A program made the translations under genes and the position numbers. The notes under the pieces are model-generated. The model had not been told where the DNA came from. It searched no databases and saw only the letters and a program-made list of their open reading frames with translations. Shown here one piece after another: positions 7,842 through 17,025 of a stretch of DNA of 64,000 nucleotides (its first letter is position 1; each line of letters begins with the position of its first letter). Origin of the DNA: Granulicella arctica (GTDB taxonomy: Bacteria > Acidobacteriota > Terriglobia > Terriglobales > Acidobacteriaceae); assembly GCF_025685605.1 (NCBI RefSeq), contig NZ_JAGTUT010000001.1:1364001-1428000 (forward strand), given 5' to 3'.

Positions 7842-9202
7842 AGCGCGTCGCCATTGTGGGTGGTGGGATCGCCGGGGTGACGGCTGCTTATGCGCTGGCC
7901 TCGTCGGGCGAGCCGGTCGAGGCTGTGCTGTTCGAGGCTTCGGGACGGCTGGGTGGGATCGTTGAGACGGTGCGGGAGCGGGGGTTCGTCATCGAGTGCG
8001 GGCCGGATGGTTGGGTGACGGAGAAGCCGTGGGCGCAGGAGCTGGCCGAGGAGCTAGGGCTTGGCGGCGAAGTGATCTCGTCCAACGACGCTACGCGGAA
8101 GACGTACATCCTGAAGAATGGCGCGCTGGTAGCGATGCCGGACGGTATGCGGATGATGGTGCCGGGCGACCTTGGGACCGTGGACGCCTCCTCCCTGTTC
8201 AGCGATACGGCGAAGCGGGCGTTCCACGAGGAACTGACGCGGACTGCGGAGTTGATGGCTTCGGCTCCGGAGAATGACGAGAGCGTGGCTTCATTTGTGC
8301 GACGTCACTTTGGGGATGAGGTGCTGGACACGGTGGGTGCTCCGCTGCTGAGCGGGGTGTTCGGCGGGGATGTTGAGACGCTGAGCGTGCGGGCTGTGAT
8401 GGGGCCGTTCGTGGCGATGGAGCGGCAGTACGGGTCGCTGATTCGGGCTACGCGAGTGAGGGCTACAGCGGGAACGAGGCCGGTGTTTACGACGCTGCGG
8501 AGTGGGGTTGGGGCGCTGGTGGAGGGGATGGTAGCGGCGATTCCCTGCTCGTGGGTGCGGTTGGGGACGGCGGTAAGCTCCCTTACTCGGACGGGAGATG
8601 GCTGGAGCGTAGGGACTGCTGCGGGTGATGAGGAGTTCGATGTGGTGCTGCTGGCTGCGCCGGTAGATGTTGCGGGAGCGCTGTTGCGCGGGAGCGATGA
8701 ACAGGCGGCTGAGTTGATGCGGATGGAGGCCAGTTCGGCGGTTGTGGTGGCGTTTGGATTTTTGGAAAGCTTTGTGTTGCCGGGTGGGTTTGGGTTCCTG
8801 GTGCCTCCAGGTGGCGCGGGCGACTCCCTGCTGGCGGCTACGTTTGTCGATCAGAAGTTCGATGGACGGGTACCGGAGGGTGGGCGGCTGCTGCGGGCCT
8901 TCTTCGGGGGGGCAGTTGGGGCTCGGCTGTTGGGGGCCTCGGATGAGGCGGTTACAGTGCTTGCTCGCGAGCAGTTGGAGAGGATTCTTGGGCCGCTGCC
9001 TGGGGCTGCTGTGACCGTGGTTCGGCGATGGCCGCGATCGTTGCCGCAGTACGCCGTGGGGCATCTGGAGCGAATGGCAGAGTTGGACGAACTTGTGCGC
9101 GGGATGGGCCGGATTTGGCTGCTGGGGAATGGGTATCGCGGGGTTGGGTTGCCGGATCTTATTCGGGATGCGCGGTCGGCGGTACGGGAGTGTCTCGGCT
9201 AG
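7838..9202 (+). CDS. hemY: oxygen-dependent protoporphyrinogen/coproporphyrinogen oxidase (HemY type)
   Basis: A 454-residue FAD enzyme that oxidises a porphyrinogen to the porphyrin. The N-terminal GGGIAGVTAAYAL (8-20) is the dinucleotide-binding fold and FEASGRLGGIVET follows. RWPRSLPQYAVGH and LLGNGYRGVGLPDLI near the end are typical of HemG/HemY. The start is a TTG overlapping the hemH stop by 4 bases. Whether it works on protoporphyrinogen IX or coproporphyrinogen III depends on whether the genome has HemQ, which is not in this window; order E-H-Y fits either route. Confidence 0.9.
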   Translation: MKRVAIVGGGIAGVTAAYALASSGEPVEAVLFEASGRLGGIVETVRERGFVIECGPDGWVTEKPWAQELAEELGLGGEVISSNDATRKTYILKNGALVAMPDGMRMMVPGDLGTVDASSLFSDTAKRAFHEELTRTAELMASAPENDESVASFVRRHFGDEVLDTVGAPLLSGVFGGDVETLSVRAVMGPFVAMERQYGSLIRATRVRATAGTRPVFTTLRSGVGALVEGMVAAIPCSWVRLGTAVSSLTRTGDGWSVGTAAGDEEFDVVLLAAPVDVAGALLRGSDEQAAELMRMEASSAVVVAFGFLESFVLPGGFGFLVPPGGAGDSLLAATFVDQKFDGRVPEGGRLLRAFFGGAVGARLLGASDEAVTVLAREQLERILGPLPGAAVTVVRRWPRSLPQYAVGHLERMAELDELVRGMGRIWLLGNGYRGVGLPDLIRDARSAVRECLG

Positions 9203-9206
9203 CTTC

Positions 9207-9695
9207 TTAGGAGAATGGGAAGGTTTGGGCTGACTCCCACGGGCCATTGCGGTAGCGCCAGAGGCTTAGGCCAGTGGCTTCGATCTGGCAAGAGGTGAAG
9301 GTGGCTTGAAGTTGTTGCAGGAGGAGCTTTGCGGCCTCGGCTGTGACTTTGTTCTGGACGACGATGTGGGGCTTGAATCGCTGGCGGTCCTGTGGGATCA
9401 GGTCGTCGGCGAAGGCAACGGCTAAGCGGCTGTGGAGTGCGAGGAGGGCCGAGCTCTCCAAGGTGTAAGCCAAACCTTTGCCGAGCGACCTGAGGCCTGT
9501 GACGTCTATCGGGAAGCTTGCGAGTGTGGATGCGCTAGCGAGTTCTTCGAGGACGTAACCCTTTTCCGGCAGGTTGTGGAAGAGGGTTACGTGGGCGTCG
9601 ATGTAGTTGCGGTCGGATGGAAAGTGTTGCTGGCGCAGGTGATTGAAGTGCTCCTGGGAGGCCGGATCGAGTTGCAGGGAAAGGATGTAGCTCAC
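9207..9695 (-). CDS. 2H phosphoesterase / 2'-5' RNA ligase-like protein
   Basis: The 162-residue protein resembles the 2'-5' RNA ligase/LigT superfamily, which acts on cyclic phosphate or 2'-5' linked RNA ends. The first HxT motif is HVTLF at residues 35-39. The second is PHIVV near 109, where the usual Thr/Ser is replaced by Val, so catalysis may be altered. The remaining fold (paired strands, YTLES, final SLWRY) fits. It converges on hemY with only 4 bases between stops and is followed by the lipoprotein gene on the other side. Confidence 0.7.
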   Translation of the reverse strand: MSYILSLQLDPASQEHFNHLRQQHFPSDRNYIDAHVTLFHNLPEKGYVLEELASASTLASFPIDVTGLRSLGKGLAYTLESSALLALHSRLAVAFADDLIPQDRQRFKPHIVVQNKVTAEAAKLLLQQLQATFTSCQIEATGLSLWRYRNGPWESAQTFPFS

Positions 9696-9700
9696 GGCGA

Positions 9701-10240
9701 CTAATCGGGGAACTGCCAGCTTACGAGAGTCTTGGCGAGGGTGGCGTGTCCTGTTGAAGGACCGCTTGTGGCCTTGGCCATGTCGGGGAAGGCAGCTTCT
9801 ACCTCCGGGGTCTTGGCCCAGACCGGTACATCTTTAATGATGTAGCTGTAGATGACCTGAGTTTCGGGGAAGCCGCCTTTGGCGACGACGGGCGGCGTGA
9901 AGCTTTCGATGCCGGTGATTTCGCGGTGACCGTAGCAGAAGCGCGGGACGGCGCGAGCTCCCGTGGTGGTGGCAGTGTAGCGGCTGACGTGGATGCTGGG
10001 TTCCTGCGCGACGGTGAGGAGTTGCGCCTTGACGAGGGAGTTCATCTGCTTCGTCTTGTCGGGATCGCTGGTCTCGTAGGGGAAGCGCGGAGCATCCGGC
10101 ATGAGGCACTCGGAGTGCTCAAGGTAGTGAGCGTTGAGCGCCTGGATGAAGTTATCGGGAGTGGCCGCTGTCTTCGAATGACAGCCTGCGAGCAAAAGCG
10201 CTACAAAGGCTACGGAAAGGGTTGCGCGTACATGGACCAT
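9701..10240 (-). CDS. putative lipoprotein of unknown function
   Basis: Starting from the ATG at 10240, with GGAGAGACC just upstream, the 179-residue protein has a lipoprotein signal: a basic end, a hydrophobic core and the lipobox LLAGC with Cys20. The mature part has paired cysteines (SECLMPD and PRFCYGH) that could form a disulfide. It shows no domain I recognise. The frame opens 30 codons earlier, but that start would hide the signal peptide. It lies upstream of, and probably co-transcribed with, the 2H phosphoesterase gene. Confidence 0.7.
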   Translation of the reverse strand: MVHVRATLSVAFVALLLAGCHSKTAATPDNFIQALNAHYLEHSECLMPDAPRFPYETSDPDKTKQMNSLVKAQLLTVAQEPSIHVSRYTATTTGARAVPRFCYGHREITGIESFTPPVVAKGGFPETQVIYSYIIKDVPVWAKTPEVEAAFPDMAKATSGPSTGHATLAKTLVSWQFPD

Positions 10241-10359
10241 GGTCTCTCCTGCTGGGCAATGGATGCCTGTGCTGTTATCTTCTCCTAATCTTGGATGCAG
10301 CCGAGCGTAGGCAAAGGGCGAAGCGTGCAAGGATGTGCCATTTGTGGATAATGGAGGGC

Positions 10360-10764
10360 ATGATCCGGCCTTGTTTTCTTGTTATCGACCGTGAGTTCCC
10401 CGGCAGCATCTCGACCCGCAAACTGGTGATCGAGACTGCAAAGTTCAACGTGCTGACTGCATATAGCGGTGTGGAGGCGCGCGAGATGTTTGAGCGGTTT
10501 CCGGCCATCAACGGGGCGGTGCTGGACGCCGGGATCGAGGACGTACCGTGTGCGAGTCTCGTTCACGAGTTCAAGATCAAACGACCGTCCATGCCGGTGA
10601 TCATGATTGGGGCGCCCGGGAGCATGGATTGTCCTGAGGCTGACTATCGGCTGGAATCGTTTCTGCCTTCGAAGCTGCTGGATATTCTCAGAAGCCTGAT
10701 GCCGAAGGAGACAGAGATCATTGAGCAGCGCAATGAAGATCTGAGCCGGGAGCAGTTGAGCTAG
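10360..10764 (+). CDS. degenerate response-regulator receiver domain protein
   Basis: About 134 residues starting at ATG 10360 behind GGAGGG. The fold pattern is that of a CheY-like receiver: an acidic residue in LVIDREF (Asp10), a possible phospho-acceptor in GAVLDAGIED (Asp56), and a final helix after FLPSKLL. The conserved Ser/Thr after strand 4 is Gly (MIGAPG), and the Lys-Pro pair is Pro-Ser-Lys (LPSKLL). It has no output domain. No kinase is adjacent. It may be a phosphorylation-independent or single-domain signalling protein. Confidence 0.6.
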   Translation: MIRPCFLVIDREFPGSISTRKLVIETAKFNVLTAYSGVEAREMFERFPAINGAVLDAGIEDVPCASLVHEFKIKRPSMPVIMIGAPGSMDCPEADYRLESFLPSKLLDILRSLMPKETEIIEQRNEDLSREQLS

Positions 10765-10766
10765 AG

Positions 10767-12026
10767 CTAGGCTGAGGAAGCGTGGTCGGCCTTGACGTCG
10801 TTGCCGCCCCAGATCTTTTGTGCGGTCCATGGCTGGCCGGGTGCGGACCAGAAGCGATCTGTGGCGGGCAGGCCAAGCGGCAGCCAGGCGGCGGCGCAGA
10901 GATAGCAGCTCCCTGTGGAGATGTACGGTTCGCCGATCGATGGTTGATGGCCGGCGAAGCCGATGGTGAGCCAGCCCTTGCCGTCGAAGGTGCCGGGCAT
11001 CTCGATCATGCGGCGCATGACAGCGGTGAGAGCGGAGCGGACCTGCTCGGGCGTGAGTTCCTCGGGTAGCTGGCGGCGGAGGGAGACCTCTGCGAGGTGG
11101 TGGAAGGCACCAAAACGGTAGGCGAGCGAACGCCCAATAGCTGGAAAAGTCGCCTCGGGGCTGATGAGACGTTCCTGAATGACAGCGTAGCGCTGTGCCC
11201 GGGCGAGGATTGCAGGGCGAAGTGGCTCCCATGTTTGCGACTGTTTCGCCACGGCATCGAGGATCGTAAGGAGCATGGGCTGGATGACGAAGCTGTTGTA
11301 GTAGTCCCAGTGGAAGTGGGGGCCGTCCCCGTAGGTGCCATCCCCGACAAACCACTGCTCGTGCTGCTGGATGGCGTAGTCGATGCGCATACGATCCCAG
11401 TCTTCCCCGAGGGTGCAAAGACAGGCCTCGATCATTGCAGAGAAGAGGAGCCAATTGGAGCGGCCGGGAAGGATTTTACGGGTGACGATAAGGGCTGCGA
11501 CGAGGTTGCGTTGTGTGGGTGGATCGAGACGCTTCCAGAGCTGGGTCGGGGCGCGGACGATGGCGAGGGCAAGAAAGGCTGTGTCGACAAGAGATTGCCC
11601 GGTCGCGCCAAAGTTGAGGTAGTCAGGCGATGAAGGATTGGTGCCATGCTGGATGCCGGCTCGAGCCTGTTCTCTGTAGTGCGTTTGGAGGGTCGCCTCA
11701 GCGCCAGTGAGGCCTTCGAGTTCGAGCCATGGTGCAAGCCCGCAGAGAAGACGGGCGAACGCTTCCAGATGAGAGCACTGGCGACGTGATTCAGCGTTGC
11801 CGCCGGGGGCAAGCTCGACGGGCATAGTGGCGCGGAGTTGCTGGCTGGCGATGGCAGCGAGGACAGGGGTGGTGATGCGCTCAAGCGTGTGGAGCCAATA
11901 GGCGCGGTCGTCTCTGGAGGTCGGAGCGACTGTAGGCAGTGCCTGGACGAAGGGGGAGGCTGCAGCTCCGGCGGCTGTTGCGAGAGCGGCTTTGAGGAGA
12001 GCACGACGAGGTACGTTGGGGTTCAT
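10767..12026 (-). CDS. Tat-exported DUF2264 family protein
   Basis: The 419-residue protein starts at ATG 12026 with a twin-arginine leader (PRRALLKAALATAAGAAA). The mature part matches DUF2264, a family with an alpha/alpha toroid-like helical fold; the diagnostic block is YGDGPHFHWDYYNSFVIQPML around residues 230-250. Family members are usually found near glycan metabolism genes and resemble glycoside hydrolases or lyases, but the activity is unknown. It converges with the receiver gene and lies just upstream of ohr in the opposite reading order. Confidence 0.85.
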   Translation of the reverse strand: MNPNVPRRALLKAALATAAGAAASPFVQALPTVAPTSRDDRAYWLHTLERITTPVLAAIASQQLRATMPVELAPGGNAESRRQCSHLEAFARLLCGLAPWLELEGLTGAEATLQTHYREQARAGIQHGTNPSSPDYLNFGATGQSLVDTAFLALAIVRAPTQLWKRLDPPTQRNLVAALIVTRKILPGRSNWLLFSAMIEACLCTLGEDWDRMRIDYAIQQHEQWFVGDGTYGDGPHFHWDYYNSFVIQPMLLTILDAVAKQSQTWEPLRPAILARAQRYAVIQERLISPEATFPAIGRSLAYRFGAFHHLAEVSLRRQLPEELTPEQVRSALTAVMRRMIEMPGTFDGKGWLTIGFAGHQPSIGEPYISTGSCYLCAAAWLPLGLPATDRFWSAPGQPWTAQKIWGGNDVKADHASSA

Positions 12027-12103
12027 GGATGGCCTGCAGGCATGAAGATCCCGCTGAGCCACTATAGCTTCAGCGGGACGCCTTGCGTGTAGCTCTGCGT
12101 CAG

Positions 12104-12535
12104 CTAGACCACGGACAGGGTGACGTCGATATTGCCGCGGGTTGCGTTTGAGTATGGGCAGACCTCGTGAGCTTCGTGGACCAGGGCCTCTGCCTTGGCG
12201 TGATCGATGCCGGGCAGGGTGACCTTGAGGTCGACGTCGACGCTGAAGCCTTTGGCTCCGCCGACTCGTGGACCGAAGGCTACGGACGCGGCGATGGAGG
12301 CGTCGGGCGGGAGTTGAATCTCCTGCGTTGCGGCGACGTGCTTGATGGCTCCGATGAAGCAGGCTGCGTAGCCGGCTGCGAAGAGCTGCTCGGGGTTGGT
12401 ACCGTCCCCATTGCCGCCCATGGCTTTGGGCAGGTTGAGCTTGACGTCGAGTTTGCCGTCGTCGGACCTGGCGATACCATCACGACCGCCGGTAGCGGTG
12501 GCGTGTGCGGTGTATACGATCTTGTCGAGTGCCAT
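12104..12535 (-). CDS. ohr: organic hydroperoxide resistance protein Ohr
   Basis: The 143-residue OsmC/Ohr enzyme reduces organic and lipid hydroperoxides with two reactive cysteines. Cys59 (GYAACFIGAI) and Cys126 (VCPYSNATRGN) are in the family positions. The N-terminal YTAHATATGGRDG is typical of Ohr rather than OsmC, and the dimer signature NPEQLFAAGYAACF is complete. No OhrR-type repressor is visible nearby, so its peroxide control, if any, is encoded elsewhere. Stands between DUF2264 and DUF2059 genes on the same strand. Confidence 0.93.
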   Translation of the reverse strand: MALDKIVYTAHATATGGRDGIARSDDGKLDVKLNLPKAMGGNGDGTNPEQLFAAGYAACFIGAIKHVAATQEIQLPPDASIAASVAFGPRVGGAKGFSVDVDLKVTLPGIDHAKAEALVHEAHEVCPYSNATRGNIDVTLSVV

Positions 12536-12589
12536 TGGGTTCCCTTTCGAAGTGCTGAAGGGTTGGATGCCGTGTGCTGGATGGCTACA

Positions 12590-13117
12590 CTATTTGGCTG
12601 ATGATTTGGCCTCGTGCGCGGCGGTCAGCTGTTTCATGAAGTCGGTCATAAGCTGTCGCATTTGCGGCTGAAGCTGTTGCGCGTGGGCGTTGACGATCAG
12701 GCCAGATTTCGTGAGGAGTTCCGGGGTCTTCTCGAGCATGGTTTGCCCGACGGCAGATTTGTAGAAGGTCAGGATGCCGTCGATCTCCGGTTCGGTGTAT
12801 TCGGAGGCATAGAGGTTGACGTACTCCGGCCTGATCTTCTCCCAATCCAGTGCTTCGCTGACGAGAGCAACGGACTTCGCTGTGTAGTCATCCACCATCT
12901 TCTTGTCGGCGTCGGTCATCGGCTGATCGCCGAAGATGCCTTTTGCCATCTGCTGCCCCTGGGTGGTGCTCTGGGCGATCATCTGTTTCATGGTGCGGTC
13001 CATCTTCATGACTACAAACAGCTCTTCGATCTTGGCTCGCTTGCTGGACTCGTCGGCATGGGCTACAGAGGTTGCGACCAGGAGAATGGCGATGAGGGTG
13101 AGGATCTGGCGTTTCAT
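12590..13117 (-). CDS. secreted DUF2059 protein
   Basis: From ATG 13117 the product has about 175 residues. A signal peptide (MKRQILTLIAILLVATSVAHA) is followed by a helical DUF2059 domain, identified by YTEPEIDGILTFYKSAVGQ and MLEKTPELL. The family is periplasmic and of unknown function. The frame extends 9 codons upstream (MNKFPKRIS), but the inner Met sits directly before the signal peptide. It is 30 bases from the OPT transporter stop and probably shares its transcript. Confidence 0.8.
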   Translation of the reverse strand: MKRQILTLIAILLVATSVAHADESSKRAKIEELFVVMKMDRTMKQMIAQSTTQGQQMAKGIFGDQPMTDADKKMVDDYTAKSVALVSEALDWEKIRPEYVNLYASEYTEPEIDGILTFYKSAVGQTMLEKTPELLTKSGLIVNAHAQQLQPQMRQLMTDFMKQLTAAHEAKSSAK

Positions 13118-13146
13118 GGATATCCTTTTTGGGAACTTATTCAAGG

Positions 13147-15555
13147 CTATGAACCACTCTCGAGTGGTTTGCGGGCGAAGTAGTAGAGGCTGAAGGCGAG
13201 GGCGGCGAACATGAGGACGCTGACGTAGTCGTGGTGGAAGGGATTGTGGGCGGAGAAGCGGGGGATGCTGCGGTCGGTGGCCGCTTCGTACAGCTTGACG
13301 CAGACGCCTAGCAGGCCGACGATGCCACCTGCGGCGATGAGGCCTGAGGCGTAGAGGCTGCCGGGGCTGATCTCGCTTTCAAGGTCGTGGACGGGGTTGA
13401 CGCTGGTAGGGACGGGCAGGCCGGTTGCTGGATCGAGGTGGTCGGGGTTGGTCTCATCGAAGTGCGGGTTGGCGGTGAGCCAGGAGGGGCGGTCGGCGTG
13501 CCAGAGAGCGACTGAGGCGTTGTACTCTGCGGCGGACTGGCGCGCAGCGTGGTGGAGCATGGCGCGATCGACCATCCAGCGCATGACGCCGCCTACGAAG
13601 ATGGCGAGGGTAGTGGCGATAGAGAGGTAGGCTCCGACGGCGAAGGTGAGGGAGCGGATGCCTAGTAGTTCAATGGCAATCACTAAGAAGACGCCGAGCA
13701 GGACGAGACCCCAGGGGAGTTTGCGGGTGAGGATTCCGTTGATGACGGTGGCCATGAGGCGGCCTTGTGGGGCGGCGGCCTTCTCGCTGCCGATGCCCTG
13801 GATCCATTGAATTTCGATCTCGCTTGTGGCTGGGTTGTAGAGGTATTTGCCATCTTCGAGGGTGGCGGAGCCGATGGCGTTGAGGAGGATGAGTTGTTTG
13901 GTGTTGGCTACTTCTTCTTTGCCTTGAGCGTTGGTGGAGCTGGCGGGAGAGCCCGCCTTCTTCGTGAGGGTAATGTGGTCGCGGGTGAAGGGGCCTATAT
14001 TCTGGACGCCGTCGGGGAGTTGGTTCAGCGAGAAGGCGATTGGTCTGGGCAGGCGTTGGAACTCTTCGAGGCCGGTGTTCATGGCGTTGAGAGTGGCACC
14101 GATCGAGAAGACGCTGATGATGACGCCGAGCATGACGGCCATCTGCTGCTTCCAAGGGGTGGCTCCGATGAGGTAGCCGGTCTTGAGATCCTGACTGGTG
14201 TCCCCGGCGTTTGAGGCGGCGATGCAGACGATGCCGCCGATGGTGATGGCAAGGGCTCCGAAGGCGGGGGCGGTCCAGCCACGGACCAGGAAGATGGCGG
14301 AGGTAGCCATGAGGGTAGCGATGGTCATGCCAGAGACGGGGGATGCAGAGCTTCCGACTATGCCAACGATGCGGGCGCTGACGGTGACGAAGAGGAAGCC
14401 GAAGACGACAACGAGGAGCGCGGCGGCGACGTTGGCAAGCAGGCCGACTTGGGCTCCGGGTACGGGATGGAACTGGAGGAAGGCGACCATCAGGACGACA
14501 AGGAGGACTGAACCACCGAGGACTACGGACATGGGGAGGTCATGCTCGGTACGCGAATTCCCTGCACGCGCGGGAGCTGAACCACCCGAGCGGGTCGTGC
14601 GCATGGACTTCAGCCCTTCGGCGAGGGCGGCGATGATGGTGGGAAGGGTGCGGCAGAGGGTAATAAGACCTGCGGTGGCGACGGCTCCGGCGCCCATGGG
14701 GCGGACATAGGTCTTCCAAAGATCAGAGGGGGCCATGTCCTTGATGAGGATGGTGCCGGGGTAGAGCGGCGTGCTGAGGTGGGAGGCGAAGAAGTAGATA
14801 GCAGGCATGAGGACGAGCCAGGAGAAGACTCCGCCGGCGAGCATGACGGCGGCGACGCGGATGCCGATGATGTAGCCGACGCCGAGGTACTCAGGCGTGA
14901 CATCGGCGCGGATGGCGGAGCCTTTGAGGATGTCGGCGGTGCCTTTGCCGAAGTCAGGTTCGTAGTTGGGCGTGCTTGGAAAGAGGCCGAAGAGGTTGTC
15001 GTTCTGGAAAAGGGTGTAGAGCGCGCCGAGGCCGAGGCCGAAGAAGACGCGGGAGGCGAAGGAGCCTCCGCGCTCGCCGGCCATCAGGACGTCGGCGCAG
15101 GCAGTGCCTTCCGGGTAGACGAGGGTATCGTGCTCTTCGACGATGAGCTGGCGGCGGAGCGGAATCATGAAGAGAACGCCGAGCCAGCCGCCGAAGAGGG
15201 CAAGGGCGAAGATGCGGGTGCTCTCGAGATCGAAGCCGAGAAAGATGAGAGCGGGGAGGGTGAAGATGACGCCTGCGGCGATGGACTGGCCGGCATTGCC
15301 GGTGGTCTGGACTATGTTGTTTTCGAGGATGCTGCCGCGACCAAAGGCTCGCAGGATGGAGATCGAGAGGACTGAGATCGGGATACTGGCGGCTACGGTG
15401 AGGCCAGCGCGAAGGCCGACGTAGACCGTGACCGCTCCGAAGAGAACGCCAAAGAAGGCACCAAGGATGAGGGCCCGTGGGGTGAATTCGGGGCGCGATT
15501 CAGTTGCGGGGACGAACGGTTTGAAGGCAGGCTTCGATACGGGTGTTGATGCCAT
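13147..15555 (-). CDS. OPT-family oligopeptide transporter
   Basis: An 802-residue polytopic inner-membrane transporter of the OPT family, which takes up peptides or metal chelates by proton coupling. It starts with a soluble stretch (residues 1-25, FTPRALILGAFFG follows) and then has about 14-16 hydrophobic segments. The blocks GAVTVYVGLRAGLTVAASIP, VQTTGNAGQSIAAG, YPEGTACADVL and NAGDTSQDLKTGYLIGATP are diagnostic of the prokaryotic OPT branch. A soluble insert near residues 520-600 links two membrane halves. Length and frame are normal. The cargo is unknown. Confidence 0.93.
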   Translation of the reverse strand: MASTPVSKPAFKPFVPATESRPEFTPRALILGAFFGVLFGAVTVYVGLRAGLTVAASIPISVLSISILRAFGRGSILENNIVQTTGNAGQSIAAGVIFTLPALIFLGFDLESTRIFALALFGGWLGVLFMIPLRRQLIVEEHDTLVYPEGTACADVLMAGERGGSFASRVFFGLGLGALYTLFQNDNLFGLFPSTPNYEPDFGKGTADILKGSAIRADVTPEYLGVGYIIGIRVAAVMLAGGVFSWLVLMPAIYFFASHLSTPLYPGTILIKDMAPSDLWKTYVRPMGAGAVATAGLITLCRTLPTIIAALAEGLKSMRTTRSGGSAPARAGNSRTEHDLPMSVVLGGSVLLVVLMVAFLQFHPVPGAQVGLLANVAAALLVVVFGFLFVTVSARIVGIVGSSASPVSGMTIATLMATSAIFLVRGWTAPAFGALAITIGGIVCIAASNAGDTSQDLKTGYLIGATPWKQQMAVMLGVIISVFSIGATLNAMNTGLEEFQRLPRPIAFSLNQLPDGVQNIGPFTRDHITLTKKAGSPASSTNAQGKEEVANTKQLILLNAIGSATLEDGKYLYNPATSEIEIQWIQGIGSEKAAAPQGRLMATVINGILTRKLPWGLVLLGVFLVIAIELLGIRSLTFAVGAYLSIATTLAIFVGGVMRWMVDRAMLHHAARQSAAEYNASVALWHADRPSWLTANPHFDETNPDHLDPATGLPVPTSVNPVHDLESEISPGSLYASGLIAAGGIVGLLGVCVKLYEAATDRSIPRFSAHNPFHHDYVSVLMFAALAFSLYYFARKPLESGS

Positions 15556-16028
15556 GTTCTTGAGGGTCTCCGCGGTGCAGGATGCTTCTTTGGCTTGGAT
15601 GGGAGTGTACCAGCGTGGTCTGGTATGGGTGATGCGATTCGCGGAGTTGGCATCAGAGACGAGTTAAGGTGATGAAGAAGGGCATGCGACGCTACGAGTA
15701 AAGCCGTGGCATCCTGCTGGGCCATCAGATCGTTTCGCACCAGAATCTTCAGAAATGGCTGAGTAAGGCATGCTTCGCTTGCATTGATTCGTACGAATGG
15801 AAGCAGGTGCGCTGGATCATGTTGGCTTCTGCGCTGTCTGGGCTTATACTGCGCTCATGGCGCGGTCCGACCGACCTGGAGCGCCGGCGAGTGAGGTGTG
15901 TCTTCAGCGATAGCCTGAACGGCAGTACGCTCGATGTTCCTGGCGGGTCTCCACCTGGCGATTTGGTGGGGAGTTGGTCCGGTGGTCCTCCTGGTGGGGA
16001 GGCGTCCGAACGCGCCGTTTGGCGAAGT
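15556..16028. other. intergenic region upstream of comF
   Basis: 473 bases between divergent OPT and comF genes. An open frame runs in phase with comF from 15,807, but its translation is low-complexity Gly/Pro and lacks family similarity, so I do not take it as coding. It must contain both promoters, but I could not place them with confidence. Confidence 0.35.
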
Positions 16029-16916
16029 ATGTTTTTCAGGGGATCCGCAGCTACGGTGGGCGCGGCGCGGGCTGTCCTGGACGATCTAGTTACAACACTG
16101 TTTCCTGCAGATTGTAGAGCGTGTGATCGGCCGTTAGTGCGTGCCGGCCTTGCTCCTGTCTGCGACGATTGCCTCTTACGCATCAACCTTCAAACATTGA
16201 CTCTTTGCTGGCGGTGCGGCGAGGCGCTCGGAATGGAGAGTGACCGCTTTGCGGGGCAGTTTGCCGCTGCGGATGTACTTTGTACGACCTGCCGATTTGT
16301 ACCTCCCTCGTTCGAGCGAGCCACGGCATTCGGTGTGTATAAGGACGAACTGCGAACACTGGTCCACCTGCTTAAATATGAGCGCGTACGGGCTGCGGCG
16401 AAACCGCTTGGCAAGATGCTGGCGCGCGCGATTGACATGCTGGAACTTACGGGCGATGTGGCGATGATTGCGGTGCCGCTGTACCCGACCAAGGAGCGTC
16501 AGCGAGGCTACAACCAGGCGATGCTGCTGGCAGATGCTGCGGCAAGATTGACCGGCAGGACGAACGTTCGACTCCGGGCAGCCCATGGATTGTTGCGACG
16601 AGTGCGCGATACGGAAAGCCAGTTTGCGCTGAGTTCCAAGGGCCGCCGGACCAACCTCCGGGGTGCCTTTGCAGTGCCTGACGCCTCTGCGATTTCGGGT
16701 CGAACGGTGCTCCTGATCGATGACATCTACACGACCGGAGCGACCGCCCGAGAGTGTGCGCGTGTCCTGGTGCGAGCCGGAGCGGCGAAGGTTTTTGTTG
16801 CGACATTAGCGAGGGCGCAGACAGAGCGGGTGGAGCGCTGGGATGCAGGTTTTGAAACGGCAAAGCTTGAAGTAAGCGGGAACGGTCTGGCACAGACCGG
16901 GCGGATTGCAACGTAG
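16029..16916 (+). CDS. comF: ComF family phosphoribosyltransferase-like protein
   Basis: From ATG 16029 the product has 295 residues. The N-terminal half carries four Cys pairs (C29/C32, C45/C48, C60/C63, C85/C88), a double zinc ribbon typical of ComF. The second half is a type I PRTase fold with the PRPP-binding loop VLLIDDIYTTGATA near residue 225 and the RQRGYNQA segment. ComF takes part in DNA uptake for competence in Bacillus and Haemophilus-type systems; in other species it is a fork-associated helper of unknown chemistry. The HNH gene follows by 110 bases. Confidence 0.88.
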   Translation: MFFRGSAATVGAARAVLDDLVTTLFPADCRACDRPLVRAGLAPVCDDCLLRINLQTLTLCWRCGEALGMESDRFAGQFAAADVLCTTCRFVPPSFERATAFGVYKDELRTLVHLLKYERVRAAAKPLGKMLARAIDMLELTGDVAMIAVPLYPTKERQRGYNQAMLLADAAARLTGRTNVRLRAAHGLLRRVRDTESQFALSSKGRRTNLRGAFAVPDASAISGRTVLLIDDIYTTGATARECARVLVRAGAAKVFVATLARAQTERVERWDAGFETAKLEVSGNGLAQTGRIAT

Positions 16917-17025
16917 CGAGAAGCGACATAGGCGAATGCGGAGGACTTCAGGAATGCAATCGGCGAAGATGCGGAAGCACAGGGCGAGTCAAAAGAGTCA
17001 TACGACGCACGCTAACGGACGAGTG

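Noticed and set aside
16906..17025. N-terminal extension of the HNH gene
   Set aside because: Overlaps comF, highly basic and without family similarity; ATG 17026 preferred.
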